A DNA stretch of 64,000 nt from an uncultured Desulfobacterales bacterium (lineage in GTDB: Bacteria; Desulfobacterota; Desulfobacteria; Desulfobacterales; SpSt-501): contig CALIUY010000003.1 of the NCBI GenBank assembly GCA_938048455.1, positions 181,077-245,076 on the forward strand, in the 5' to 3' direction. The position numbers and the translations under genes were made by a program. Below, piece after piece: positions 39,237-47,914 of the stretch. Each line of letters begins with the position of its first letter. The stretch's first letter is position 1. A model generated the notes under the pieces. That model saw only the letters and a list, made by a program, of their open reading frames with translations. It did not search any database and was not told where the DNA came from.

Positions 39237-40940
39237 ATGCTCCGAGAGCTCGCCATCCGCAACTTCGCGATCATCGACGATCTCCGCGTTCGTTTCGAAC
39301 CGGGCCTCACGGTGATCACGGGGGAAACCGGGGTCGGAAAATCGATCCTCGTGAACGCCCTGAACCTGGTGCTGGGCGGCCGCGCCTCGGCGGAATGGGT
39401 CCGCACCGGCTCCGAGGCGGCCGAAGTGGAGGCCTTTTTCGAGGCCGGCGCCGGCTCCCCGGCCGCCCAGGCGGCCGCTCAGGCGGGCTACGAGGCCGAT
39501 GGCGGCATCCTCGTGCGGCGCGTCGTCTCGCGCACCGAGGGAAACCGCGTCTACCTGAACGGACGGCTCGCCACCCTGCAGGTGCTCTCCGCCGTGGTCG
39601 AGCCGCTGGCCAGCATCTCCGGCCAGCACGCCCACCAGGCGCTGCTCCAGGAGGAGCGCCACCTCTGGCTGCTCGACCAGTTCGCGGGGCTCCTCGCCGA
39701 GCGCGCCGCCGTAGCCGCGCGGGTGCGCGAGCTCTCCCCGCTTTTCGAGCGCCTGCGGGAGCTTCGCGCGCGCAGCGCCCGGCGCGCCGAGCGGCAGGAG
39801 CTTCTCTCCTTCCAACTCCGCGAGATCGATGAGGCCGCCCCGCGCGAGGGCGAGGACGCGGAGCTCGAGGCCGAGCGGCTGCGACTCAAGAACGCCGCGG
39901 CGCTCGTTTCGACCGTGGAGGCCGCCCTCGAGTCGTTGCACGGGGGGGAAGGGTCGGCCACGGAGCGGATCGGCGCGGTACGCCGCAGCCTGGAGAAGAT
40001 GGGGCGCATCGACCCTGCGCTCGCCGCCGAAGCCGAGGCCGCGGCCGAGCTGCTCTTCCGTCTCGAGGAGCGCTGCGAGGCGCTGCGGGGTTATCTGAAG
40101 ACCGTCGAGTTCGAGGGGGGGCGCCTCGAGGAAATCGAGGCGCGCCTCGATCGGTTGAACCGGCTCAAGCGCAAATACGGCGGAAGCCTCGCCGCGGTGC
40201 TCGAAGAGCGAGCCCGCGCCGCCGCCGAGCTGGCGGCCGTGGAGCACCTCGAGGAGGAGATCCGCGAAACCGAGGCGGCGATCGGCCGGATCGGGGAGGG
40301 GCTGCGGCGCGAGGCGCTCGCCCTCTCCGCGCGGCGCCGCCAGGCGGCCCAAGCGCTTGAGGAGGCGGTCGCCCGCGAGCTCGCCTCCCTCAAGATGAAG
40401 GGCACCCGCTTCGGGGTGGAGTGGCTTCCGCCCCCGGCCGAGACGACGGCCGACGGGCTCCTGCCCCGCGCCGACGGCCACCCCGTCGGCGAAAGCGGCA
40501 TCGACCGCATCCGCTTCACGATCGCCCCCAACGTGGGCGAGGTCTTGAAGCCGCTCGCCGCGATCGCCTCGGGCGGCGAGCTCTCGCGCGTCGTGCTCGC
40601 CCTCAAGTCCATCCTCGCCCGCAACGAATCGCTCGCCACGATCGTCTTCGACGAGGTCGACGCCGGGATCGGGGGCGCGGTCGCCGAAGGCGTGGGGCGC
40701 AAGCTCGCACGGTTGGCGCGGCACCACCAGGTGATCTGCATCACGCATCTGCCGCAGATCGCGCGCTTCGGAACCCACCACCTGCGCATCACCAAGGAGG
40801 TCCGGGAAGGCCGCACCCGCAGCCGCATCGAGTCTCTCGACCCCGAGGAGCGCACCCGGGAAATCGCCCGCATGCTGGGCGGGGAGAAGATCACGAAGCT
40901 CACGCTCGAGCACGCGCGCGAGCTGCTCGGCAAGGCATGA
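39237..40940 (+). CDS. recN: DNA repair protein RecN
   Basis: MLRELAIRNFAIIDDLRVRFEPGLTVITGETGVGKSILVNAL; ASGGELSRVVLALKSIL; FDEVDAGIGG. Confidence 0.97.
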   Translation: MLRELAIRNFAIIDDLRVRFEPGLTVITGETGVGKSILVNALNLVLGGRASAEWVRTGSEAAEVEAFFEAGAGSPAAQAAAQAGYEADGGILVRRVVSRTEGNRVYLNGRLATLQVLSAVVEPLASISGQHAHQALLQEERHLWLLDQFAGLLAERAAVAARVRELSPLFERLRELRARSARRAERQELLSFQLREIDEAAPREGEDAELEAERLRLKNAAALVSTVEAALESLHGGEGSATERIGAVRRSLEKMGRIDPALAAEAEAAAELLFRLEERCEALRGYLKTVEFEGGRLEEIEARLDRLNRLKRKYGGSLAAVLEERARAAAELAAVEHLEEEIRETEAAIGRIGEGLRREALALSARRRQAAQALEEAVARELASLKMKGTRFGVEWLPPPAETTADGLLPRADGHPVGESGIDRIRFTIAPNVGEVLKPLAAIASGGELSRVVLALKSILARNESLATIVFDEVDAGIGGAVAEGVGRKLARLARHHQVICITHLPQIARFGTHHLRITKEVREGRTRSRIESLDPEERTREIARMLGGEKITKLTLEHARELLGKA

Positions 40941-40970
40941 AAAAAGCCCCCGCGGGCGGGGGCTTTTTTC
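40939..40970. terminator. Bidirectional terminator between recN and csp1
   Basis: Perfect inverted repeat GAAAAAAGCCCCC-GCGGGC-GGGGGCTTTTTTC. Confidence 0.95.
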
Positions 40971-41019
40971 TTCAGGCATCGCGGGCCCCCCGGCGACGGG
41001 GGACCCGGCGGGCGGCGGG

Positions 41020-41223
41020 TCAGACGAGTTTTTCCACTTCCGAGGCCGCGGGCCCCTTGGCGCCCTGCTGGATCTCGAAGCGCACCTTGTCGCCCTCCAC
41101 CAGCGAGCGGAATCCCTTGCCCTTGATGGCGGAATAATGGACGAAAATGTCCTGTCCGTCGTCTTTCTTGATGAACCCGTAGCCCTTCTTCTCGTTAAAC
41201 CACTTCACGACTCCTTCCGGCAT
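41020..41223 (-). CDS. Cold-shock protein, CspA family (copy 1)
   Basis: [33 protein letters not shown]. Confidence 0.96.
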   Translation of the reverse strand: MPEGVVKWFNEKKGYGFIKKDDGQDIFVHYSAIKGKGFRSLVEGDKVRFEIQQGAKGPAASEVEKLV

Positions 41224-41249
41224 GACCTCTTCTCCTCCCCTGTGGTGTG

Positions 41250-41456
41250 TTATCCGACGACCTTCTCGACATTGACGGCGGACGGGCCTTTTTCGCCCTG
41301 CTCGACATCAAAACGAACCCGGTCGCCTTCGGCCAGCGATTTGTAGCCCTCGCCGCGGATGGCGGAGTAATGGACGAAGATGTCCTTGCCGCCCTCCTGC
41401 TGAATGAAGCCCCAGCCCTTCTTGTTGTTGAACCACTTGACGACGCCTTCCTGCAT
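41250..41456 (-). CDS. Cold-shock protein, CspA family (copy 2)
   Basis: [33 protein letters not shown]; internal ATG chosen. Confidence 0.95.
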   Translation of the reverse strand: MQEGVVKWFNNKKGWGFIQQEGGKDIFVHYSAIRGEGYKSLAEGDRVRFDVEQGEKGPSAVNVEKVVG

Positions 41457-41557
41457 GCCGCTCGACAACCTCCCTGCATGAGATCCCGGCCGGCCGGGAC
41501 CCGTTTCCGCCCGCCGCTCGGGTCAGGACGCGGGATCGGCGGCGGCCGTTGGCGAAC

Positions 41558-41589
41558 AAAAAAAGGCAGAGCCCGCAAGAGCTCTGCCT
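41558..41589 (-). terminator. Intrinsic terminator upstream of csp copy 2 (minus strand)
   Basis: Minus strand AGGCAGAGC-N8-GCTCTGCCT followed by TTTTTTT. Confidence 0.85.
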
Positions 41590-41683
41590 GGATCGATCAC
41601 GCCACAAAACACCAGAACATTCGGTACACGCTGCCGCTCGAACCGGAGCCCGCGCCGCAATCCACCGCGCAAGCGGCGCGATA
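41558..41683 (-). ncRNA. Candidate about 126-nt leader RNA or sRNA ahead of csp copy 2
   Basis: Minus-strand TTGACA (41718-41713)-N17-AATGAT, then hairpin GCGGCGCG/CGCGCCGC (arms 41673-41680 and 41651-41658), then the terminator. Confidence 0.45.
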
Positions 41684-42101
41684 GGGCGCATCATTTCGAA
41701 AAACCCCCTGAATGTCAACAAAAAAAGAGCGCCCGCGCCGCTTTTCGTCGAAGCCGCCGAAGGCGCCCCACATCTTGTGGCCGGGGGCGCCGGCACTCCC
41801 TACCGACAGCGAGGCTTGCAGGGGGGCGGACCCGGCTGGGCGCATCCGGCTCGCCTTCGGGGGCGTCTCCCCGATGCTCCGGCTGGATGATGCGGGCGCA
41901 CCGCGGCCGGAGAAGTCCGCGAGGGGATCGACGCCCTCGGGATCGATCTCGGGGAGTCGCCCCGACTTCAAGGCGGAAAACCCCGGCCAGGCGGCCGCAG
42001 CCTTCGGCGGATCCCTTCTTCGTGGGGCTCGCCGTCGACCTGCCCCTTGCTTTCGGCGCCCGCCGCCTCACCCGCCCCCCTCGCTGAAGAGGACCCAAAA
42101 G

Positions 42102-42146
42102 TTTACATTGAATTGACATTGACATTTACATTTCGGCGGCTATACT
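42102..42146 (+). promoter_or_regulatory. lexA promoter with four T[T/G]ACATT repeats
   Basis: TTGACA (42119-42124)-N16-TATACT (42141-42146); repeats start at 42103, 42114, 42120, 42126. Confidence 0.6.
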
Positions 42147-42235
42147 GGAAGCGAGCCGGCACCGAGATTCTCCGCGACGGGACGCCGGCGCATTCCGCCG
42201 CCCCCCGCCGGAGGACCCCGTAACGGAGAGGCACC

Positions 42236-42883
42236 ATGGTCGTCCCGCTGACCCCCGTCCAGGAACGCCTGCTCGATTATCTGCGCCGCCGCATCGCGGA
42301 GGAAGGGCGCACCCCCAGCCTGCGCGAGGCCGCCTCCGCGCTCGGGGTGAGCCATGCCGCGGTCGCCCGCACCCTGCGCGCGCTCGCCGCGAAGGGCTGG
42401 ATCCGGCGCGAGGGCCGCTACGGGCGCACGATCGTGCTGCTGCGCGCCGCCCCCCCCGGTGCGGGGCGCGGCCGCGAAGTTCCGGTCGTCGGCCGCATCG
42501 CGGCCGGTCTGCCCCTCTACGCCCAGCCCGAGTGGGAGGGCTGCCTCGTGGTCGACGCCGTCCTCTTCCGCGGCGAGCGGCTCTTCGCCCTGCGGGTCCG
42601 CGGGGACTCGATGCGCGGGGCGGGGATCCTGGACGGCGACTTCGTCGTCTGCGAGCCGCGCCAGTACGCCGAAAACGGCGAGATCGTGGCCGCCCTCGTC
42701 CGCGGCGAGGAAGCGACCGTGAAACGCTTCTTCCTGCGCTCCGGCCACATCGAACTGCGGCCCGAAAACCCCGCCCACCCCGTCCAACGCCACGGCTTCG
42801 GCGAGGTGCTCGTCCAGGGACGGGTGATCGGGGTCGTCCGCCCGCCCGCCGCCGTAGGCGGGCCGCGGGAGAAAACGCGGTGA
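42236..42883 (+). CDS. lexA: LexA-type SOS repressor
   Basis: Winged HTH; cleavage region VVGRIAAGLPLYA, Ser motif RVRGDSMRGAGILDGDFVV, Lys motif EEATVKRFF. Confidence 0.92.
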   Translation: MVVPLTPVQERLLDYLRRRIAEEGRTPSLREAASALGVSHAAVARTLRALAAKGWIRREGRYGRTIVLLRAAPPGAGRGREVPVVGRIAAGLPLYAQPEWEGCLVVDAVLFRGERLFALRVRGDSMRGAGILDGDFVVCEPRQYAENGEIVAALVRGEEATVKRFFLRSGHIELRPENPAHPVQRHGFGEVLVQGRVIGVVRPPAAVGGPREKTR

Positions 42884-43725
42884 GCGAAGGTTGCGAGATC
42901 CGGGTCGGCACCTGCGGCTACTCGTACCCCGAGTGGATCGAGGCGGGCTTCTATCCGCCGGGCACGCGGGCGGCGGACATGCTCCCCCTCTACGCCCGAC
43001 ACTTTTCCGTGACCGAGCTCAACTTCACCTGGTACCAGATGCCCAAGGCCCAAGCCCTGGAGCGCATGCTGCGCCTGGCCCCGCCGGGTTTCGCCTTCAC
43101 GGCCAAGCTCACGCGCACGCTCACCCACGAGGTCGATCCCGGGCAGTGGCGCGGCCAGGCGGCGCTCTTCCGCGAAGGGATCTCCCCGCTCCTCGAGCAG
43201 CGGCGTCTGCTCGCCGTTCTCCTCCAGTTCCCGGCCTCTTTCGTCCGCGCCCCGGCCTCCCGGCTCTACCTCGCGCGGCTGATCGAGGAACTCGAGGGCC
43301 TGCCGCTCGCGGTCGAGTTCCGCCACGCCTCGTGGGCCGAGGAGCGTGTCTTCCGCGAGCTCGAGCGCCGCCGCGTGACGCTCGCCGTCCTCGACGTCCC
43401 CCCGCTTCCCGGCCTGTTTCCCCCCGTCGAGGCGGTGACCCACCCCGGGCTCTTCTACGTCCGCCTCCACGGCCGAAACGCCCGCGGCTGGCGCTCGGGG
43501 AACCTCCAGCAGCAGTTCGACTACGACTACGCCGAGCCCGAACTCCGCGCCTGGGCCGAGGGGCCGATCCCGCGGCTCGCCGCGCGCGCCGCCCGCGGGG
43601 TGATCGTTTTCAACAATCATGTCCGCGCCCAGGCCGCGCGCAACGCGCTCGGCCTGCAACGGCTGCTCGCCGCCTCCGGCCTCCTCAGCGCGCCGCCGCC
43701 ATGGAACGAAGCATCATCCACCTGA
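42880..43725 (+). CDS. DUF72 (YecE-like) TIM-barrel protein
   Basis: IRVGTCGYSYPEWIEAGFYPPG; VEFRHASW; GTG start overlaps lexA stop. Confidence 0.9.
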   Translation: MSEGCEIRVGTCGYSYPEWIEAGFYPPGTRAADMLPLYARHFSVTELNFTWYQMPKAQALERMLRLAPPGFAFTAKLTRTLTHEVDPGQWRGQAALFREGISPLLEQRRLLAVLLQFPASFVRAPASRLYLARLIEELEGLPLAVEFRHASWAEERVFRELERRRVTLAVLDVPPLPGLFPPVEAVTHPGLFYVRLHGRNARGWRSGNLQQQFDYDYAEPELRAWAEGPIPRLAARAARGVIVFNNHVRAQAARNALGLQRLLAASGLLSAPPPWNEASST

Positions 43726-44882
43726 ACGTGGCCGACTTCGCCGCGGCCGTGGAACGCGCCTTCGACCCGCGGCTTGCGGGACGGCCCTTCGTGATCGCCC
43801 GGGCGGAGGCGGTGCGGGCGACGGTTTTCGACATGAGCGAAGAGGCCTTCCGCGAAGGCGTACGCAAAGCGATGCCGCTCGCCCGGGCCCTGCGCCTGTG
43901 TCCGCAGGCGCGCCTCCTGCCGCCGCGGCCCGAGCGCTACGCCCGCGCCATGCGCCTTCTCCTGGAGGCCGCCCTTCCCTACACGCCGCGGATCGAGACC
44001 GGGCGGGCGGACGGACACCTCTTCCTCGACGCGACCGGAACGCGGCGGCTGTTCGGCCCCCCGATGGACATCGCCTGGCGGCTGCGCCGCGAAATCCGCG
44101 ATCGCCTGGGATTCTCGCCGATCTGGACGCTCGCCCCCAACAAGCTCGTCGCCAAGGCCGCCTCGCGCCTGGTGAAGCCCGAGGGCGAATACATCGTCGC
44201 CGAGGGCGAAGAAGAGGCCTTCCTCGCCCCCCTGCCGCTCGAGATCATCCCCGGCCTCGAGCGCCGCGATCTCGACGCCCTGGGGGCCTTCCGCCTCCGC
44301 CGCGCGGGCGAGGTGGCCGCGCTCGGGCTCGAGGAGCTGCGCCTGCTCTGCGGCGAACGCGCCGCCTTCCTTCACGAAGCCGTGCGCGGGATCGACCCCT
44401 CGCCCGTGCGCGTCGCGGGAGAGTCCGACCCCGAGGTCGGAGGCGAGGAGCGCTTCGCGGGCGAAACCGCGGACGAGGAGGAGCTCTTCGCCGCCGCCGC
44501 CCGGCTGGCCGAGCGCGCGGGCGCCGCGCTCCGCCGCCGCCGCCTGGCGGCCCGCCGCCTGCGGGTTTCGCTGCGCTACGCCGACGGCGGAAGCGCCCAG
44601 CGCCGAATTCGGCTCCTCCCGCCCACGGCGGACGACGTTCTCCTGCGCGACGCCGTCCGTCGCGCGGCGAGGGCGGCCTGGCGGCGCCGCCTGCGCCTGC
44701 GGGGCCTGGCGCTCGCCTGCGAGGACCTCGTCTTTCCGCCCGCCCAGCTCGCGCTCTTCCCCGATGCGGGAGGGGCCGAGACCCGCCGCCCGCGGCTGAC
44801 GGCGGCGATCGACCGCGTGCGGCGCCGCTTCGGGGAGGAGGCGCTGCGGGTCGCGGCCGCGCTCCCGCCGGGGGGGGCATGA
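43701..44882 (+). CDS. Catalytically degenerate Y-family polymerase (ImuB-like)
   Basis: MERSIIHLNVADFAAAVERAFDPRLAGRPFVIA; LFLDATGTRRLFGPP; LAPNKLVAKAASRLVKP; C-terminal AQLALF clamp-binding-like motif. Confidence 0.85.
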   Translation: MERSIIHLNVADFAAAVERAFDPRLAGRPFVIARAEAVRATVFDMSEEAFREGVRKAMPLARALRLCPQARLLPPRPERYARAMRLLLEAALPYTPRIETGRADGHLFLDATGTRRLFGPPMDIAWRLRREIRDRLGFSPIWTLAPNKLVAKAASRLVKPEGEYIVAEGEEEAFLAPLPLEIIPGLERRDLDALGAFRLRRAGEVAALGLEELRLLCGERAAFLHEAVRGIDPSPVRVAGESDPEVGGEERFAGETADEEELFAAAARLAERAGAALRRRRLAARRLRVSLRYADGGSAQRRIRLLPPTADDVLLRDAVRRAARAAWRRRLRLRGLALACEDLVFPPAQLALFPDAGGAETRRPRLTAAIDRVRRRFGEEALRVAAALPPGGA

Positions 44883-47800
44883 TCGCCCTCGGGGTCCACT
44901 CGCACTACTCGCTGCTGCGCGGCACGGCCTCGCCCGGAGCGCTCTGCCGCGCCGCAAGCCGTCTCGGCTACCGCGCCCTGGCGCTCACCGACACGGACAA
45001 CCTCTACGGGCTCTGGGCCTTTCTTGCGGCCTGCCGCCGCGAGGGAATCGAGCCCGTCGTGGGGGCCGAGCTGACCGATCCCCGCCGGGGGGACGGCCTC
45101 GCCCTCTGCCTGGCCGCGACCGCCGAAGGCTACCGCAGCCTCTGCCGGCTCCTCAGCCGCCGCCGCTTCGCGGAGGCGGAGGGGTTCGATGCCGCCGCCG
45201 CGATCGCCCGTTTCGCCTCCGGCCTGCTCGTGCTCGCGGAAAACGCCGAGCTCCTCGAGCGGCTGCACGCCTGCGGGGTGCCGGCCGCCGCGGCCGTCAC
45301 GCCGCAGGCGATCCTCCGCTCCCACCCCCTGCGTCAGGCGGCCCGCAGGCTTCACGCCCCCGAGTTCGCCGTCCATCCCGCCTTTTTCCTCTCCCCCGAC
45401 GATCACCGCCTGCACCGGCTGCTCCGGGCGATCGACCGCCGGACGCTGCTTGCACGCCTTGCCGCGGAAGAGGCCGCCCCGGCCTCGGCCCGCCTGCTTT
45501 CGCCCGCGGAGCTCGCCCGGGCCTTCGCCTCCGACCCCGACCTCCTCGCCGCCTCCGAGGCCCTCGGCGCCTCGGTCTCCTTCCGGGGGCCGCGCTTCGG
45601 GTCGGTCCTCCCGCCGCGGCCCGGGGAGACGGCCGCCGAGAGCCTGGCCGCGCTTCGCCGCGCGGCCTACGAGGGCGCGCACCGCCGCTACGGCGCGGAG
45701 CTCCCCGAGGCCGTCGTCGAGCGGCTCGAGCACGAGCTCGACCTCATCGGCCGCAGGGGCTACGGCGCCTATTTCCTCATCGTGCGCGACATCGTGGCTC
45801 TGAGCCCCCGCACCTGCGGTCGGGGCTCGGCCGCCGCCTCGCTGGTCGCCTACTGCCTGGGGATCACGAACGTCTGCCCCCTGAAGCACAACCTCTATTT
45901 CGAGCGCTTCCTCCACCCCGGCCGCACGGACCCGCCCGATATCGACGTCGACTTCGCCTGGGACGAGCGCGACGCCGTGATCGCCGCCGTGATCGCCCGC
46001 CACCGCGGCCGCGCCGCCCGCATCGCCAACCACGTCCTCTTCCGGCCGCGGCTGGCCCTGCGCGAAACCGCCCGCGCCTGGGGGATCGGCGAGGCGGAGA
46101 TCCTGCGTCTCTCCCGCCGCCTGCCCGATTTCTGGTTGGAAGACGGGGAAGAGGCCGCGCTCGAAGCCGAAGAGCCGGAAACGACCCGCCTCCCCGACCC
46201 CTGGCCCGAGGTCCTCGAGCTCGCGCGCCGCTTGGTCGGAATCCCGCGTCACCTCTCGCTCCACCCGGGCGGGGTGGTGATCACCCCCGGGCCGATCACG
46301 GACTACGCCCCGATCGAGCCTTCGGCCGCGGGCGGGCCGCTCCTGCCGTGGGACAAGGACGGCGTCGAGGAAGCGGGACTGGTCAAGATCGATCTCCTCG
46401 GCAACCGCAGCCTCGCCGTGATCCGCGACACGCTCGCTTCGCTGGGGGAAAAGGCCCCCTTCCGGGATTTCTTCGCGGGATCCCCCGAGGAGGATTTCGC
46501 CACCCAGCAGACGGTCGCCCAGGGGCGGACCCTGGGCTGCTTCTACATCGAAAGCCCGGCGATGCGGCTTCTGCTGCGCAAGGGCCGCGTCGGCGACTTC
46601 GACCACCTGGTGATCCTGAGCAGCATCATCCGCCCCGCGGCCGGAGCCTACATCCGCGAGTTCCTGCGGCGTCTGCACGGCGGCCCCTGGGAGCCGCTTC
46701 ACCCCCTGCTCGCCGACATCCTCGCCGAAACCTTCGGGCTGCTCGTCTACCAGGAGGACGTCGCGCGCACGGCGGTCGCGCTGGCCGGCTTCAGCCCCGC
46801 CGAAGCGGACGGGCTGCGCAAGGTCCTCTCCAAGAAGGACCGCGACCGCGCGCTCGCCGACTTCGCCCGCCGCTTCCGCGAGGGGGCGCGCGCGCGGGGG
46901 CTTTCCGAGGCGCAGATCGCCGCCGTTTGGGACATGATCCTGAGCTTCGAGGGCTACTCCTTCTGCAAGCCGCACAGCGCCTCTTACGCCCGCGTCTCCT
47001 TCCAGGCGGCTTATCTGAAGACCCACCACCCGGCCGAATTCATGGCCGCCGTGCTCGCCAACGAGGGCGGCTTCTACCGCCCTCTCGCCTACGTCTCCGA
47101 GGCCCGGCGCCTGGGCCTGCGCGTGCTCCCTCCCGACGTGGCCGCAAGCGCGGTGCGCTGGAGCGGAGGCGGCCGAACTCTCCGGGTGGGGCTTTCCGCC
47201 GTGCGCGATCTCTCGGCGGAGTTGCCCGTACGCATCGTCGCCTGTCGGGCGGAGCGCCCCTTCGCCGACCTCGAGGACTTTCTCGCCCGCACCCGCCCCA
47301 CGGCCGAAGAGTTCCGCGCCCTCCTCGACGCCGGTGCCCTGGACGGCCTGGGCGGTGGGGAGGACCGCGCCGTTCTCGCCTTCCGCGCCGCACGCCTGCG
47401 CTGCGCCCGCGGCGGAAGCCGCCCGCAGCAGGAATCCCTCTTCGCCCCGCCCGCCGCGGACGGGCCTCCGCCGCGTTTCCCGCCCGAGGAGCCGCACGAG
47501 CGGCTGCACCGCGAATTCGCCGTCCTCGGTTTCCTCTGCGACCGCCACCCGATCGAGCTCTACGCCCCGGCCGTGGAGAAAGCGGGAGGCCTGCGGGCGG
47601 TCGAACTTTCCTCCCGCATCGGCCGGCGCGTGCGCTTCGCCGGCTGGCCGATCACCGGGAAACTCGTCGCCACCCGAAGCGGCGAGCCGATGGCGTTTCT
47701 CACCTTCGAGGACGAAACCGGTCTCCTCGAGGCGACCCTTTTTCCCCGCCCCTACCGCCGTTTCCGGCGCCTGCTCGCGACGGACCGGCCGCTGCTGCTG

Positions 47801-47914
47801 GCGGGGCGGGTCGAGGAAGACGGGGGGGCCCTCACCCTGACCGTCGATTCCCTGGAGCCCCTTCCGTCGCCTCTTCCCGGTGCCCGCCGGGGAAGCCGGA
47901 CTCCTCGGGCGTGA
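44879..47914 (+). CDS. dnaE2: Error-prone DNA polymerase III alpha subunit
   Basis: ATG at 44879 inside longer ORF; PHP GVHSHYSLLRGTASP; DPPDIDVDFAWDERDAVI; SFEGYSFCKPHSASYARVSFQAAYLKTHHPAEF. Confidence 0.93.
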   Translation: MIALGVHSHYSLLRGTASPGALCRAASRLGYRALALTDTDNLYGLWAFLAACRREGIEPVVGAELTDPRRGDGLALCLAATAEGYRSLCRLLSRRRFAEAEGFDAAAAIARFASGLLVLAENAELLERLHACGVPAAAAVTPQAILRSHPLRQAARRLHAPEFAVHPAFFLSPDDHRLHRLLRAIDRRTLLARLAAEEAAPASARLLSPAELARAFASDPDLLAASEALGASVSFRGPRFGSVLPPRPGETAAESLAALRRAAYEGAHRRYGAELPEAVVERLEHELDLIGRRGYGAYFLIVRDIVALSPRTCGRGSAAASLVAYCLGITNVCPLKHNLYFERFLHPGRTDPPDIDVDFAWDERDAVIAAVIARHRGRAARIANHVLFRPRLALRETARAWGIGEAEILRLSRRLPDFWLEDGEEAALEAEEPETTRLPDPWPEVLELARRLVGIPRHLSLHPGGVVITPGPITDYAPIEPSAAGGPLLPWDKDGVEEAGLVKIDLLGNRSLAVIRDTLASLGEKAPFRDFFAGSPEEDFATQQTVAQGRTLGCFYIESPAMRLLLRKGRVGDFDHLVILSSIIRPAAGAYIREFLRRLHGGPWEPLHPLLADILAETFGLLVYQEDVARTAVALAGFSPAEADGLRKVLSKKDRDRALADFARRFREGARARGLSEAQIAAVWDMILSFEGYSFCKPHSASYARVSFQAAYLKTHHPAEFMAAVLANEGGFYRPLAYVSEARRLGLRVLPPDVAASAVRWSGGGRTLRVGLSAVRDLSAELPVRIVACRAERPFADLEDFLARTRPTAEEFRALLDAGALDGLGGGEDRAVLAFRAARLRCARGGSRPQQESLFAPPAADGPPPRFPPEEPHERLHREFAVLGFLCDRHPIELYAPAVEKAGGLRAVELSSRIGRRVRFAGWPITGKLVATRSGEPMAFLTFEDETGLLEATLFPRPYRRFRRLLATDRPLLLAGRVEEDGGALTLTVDSLEPLPSPLPGARRGSRTPRA

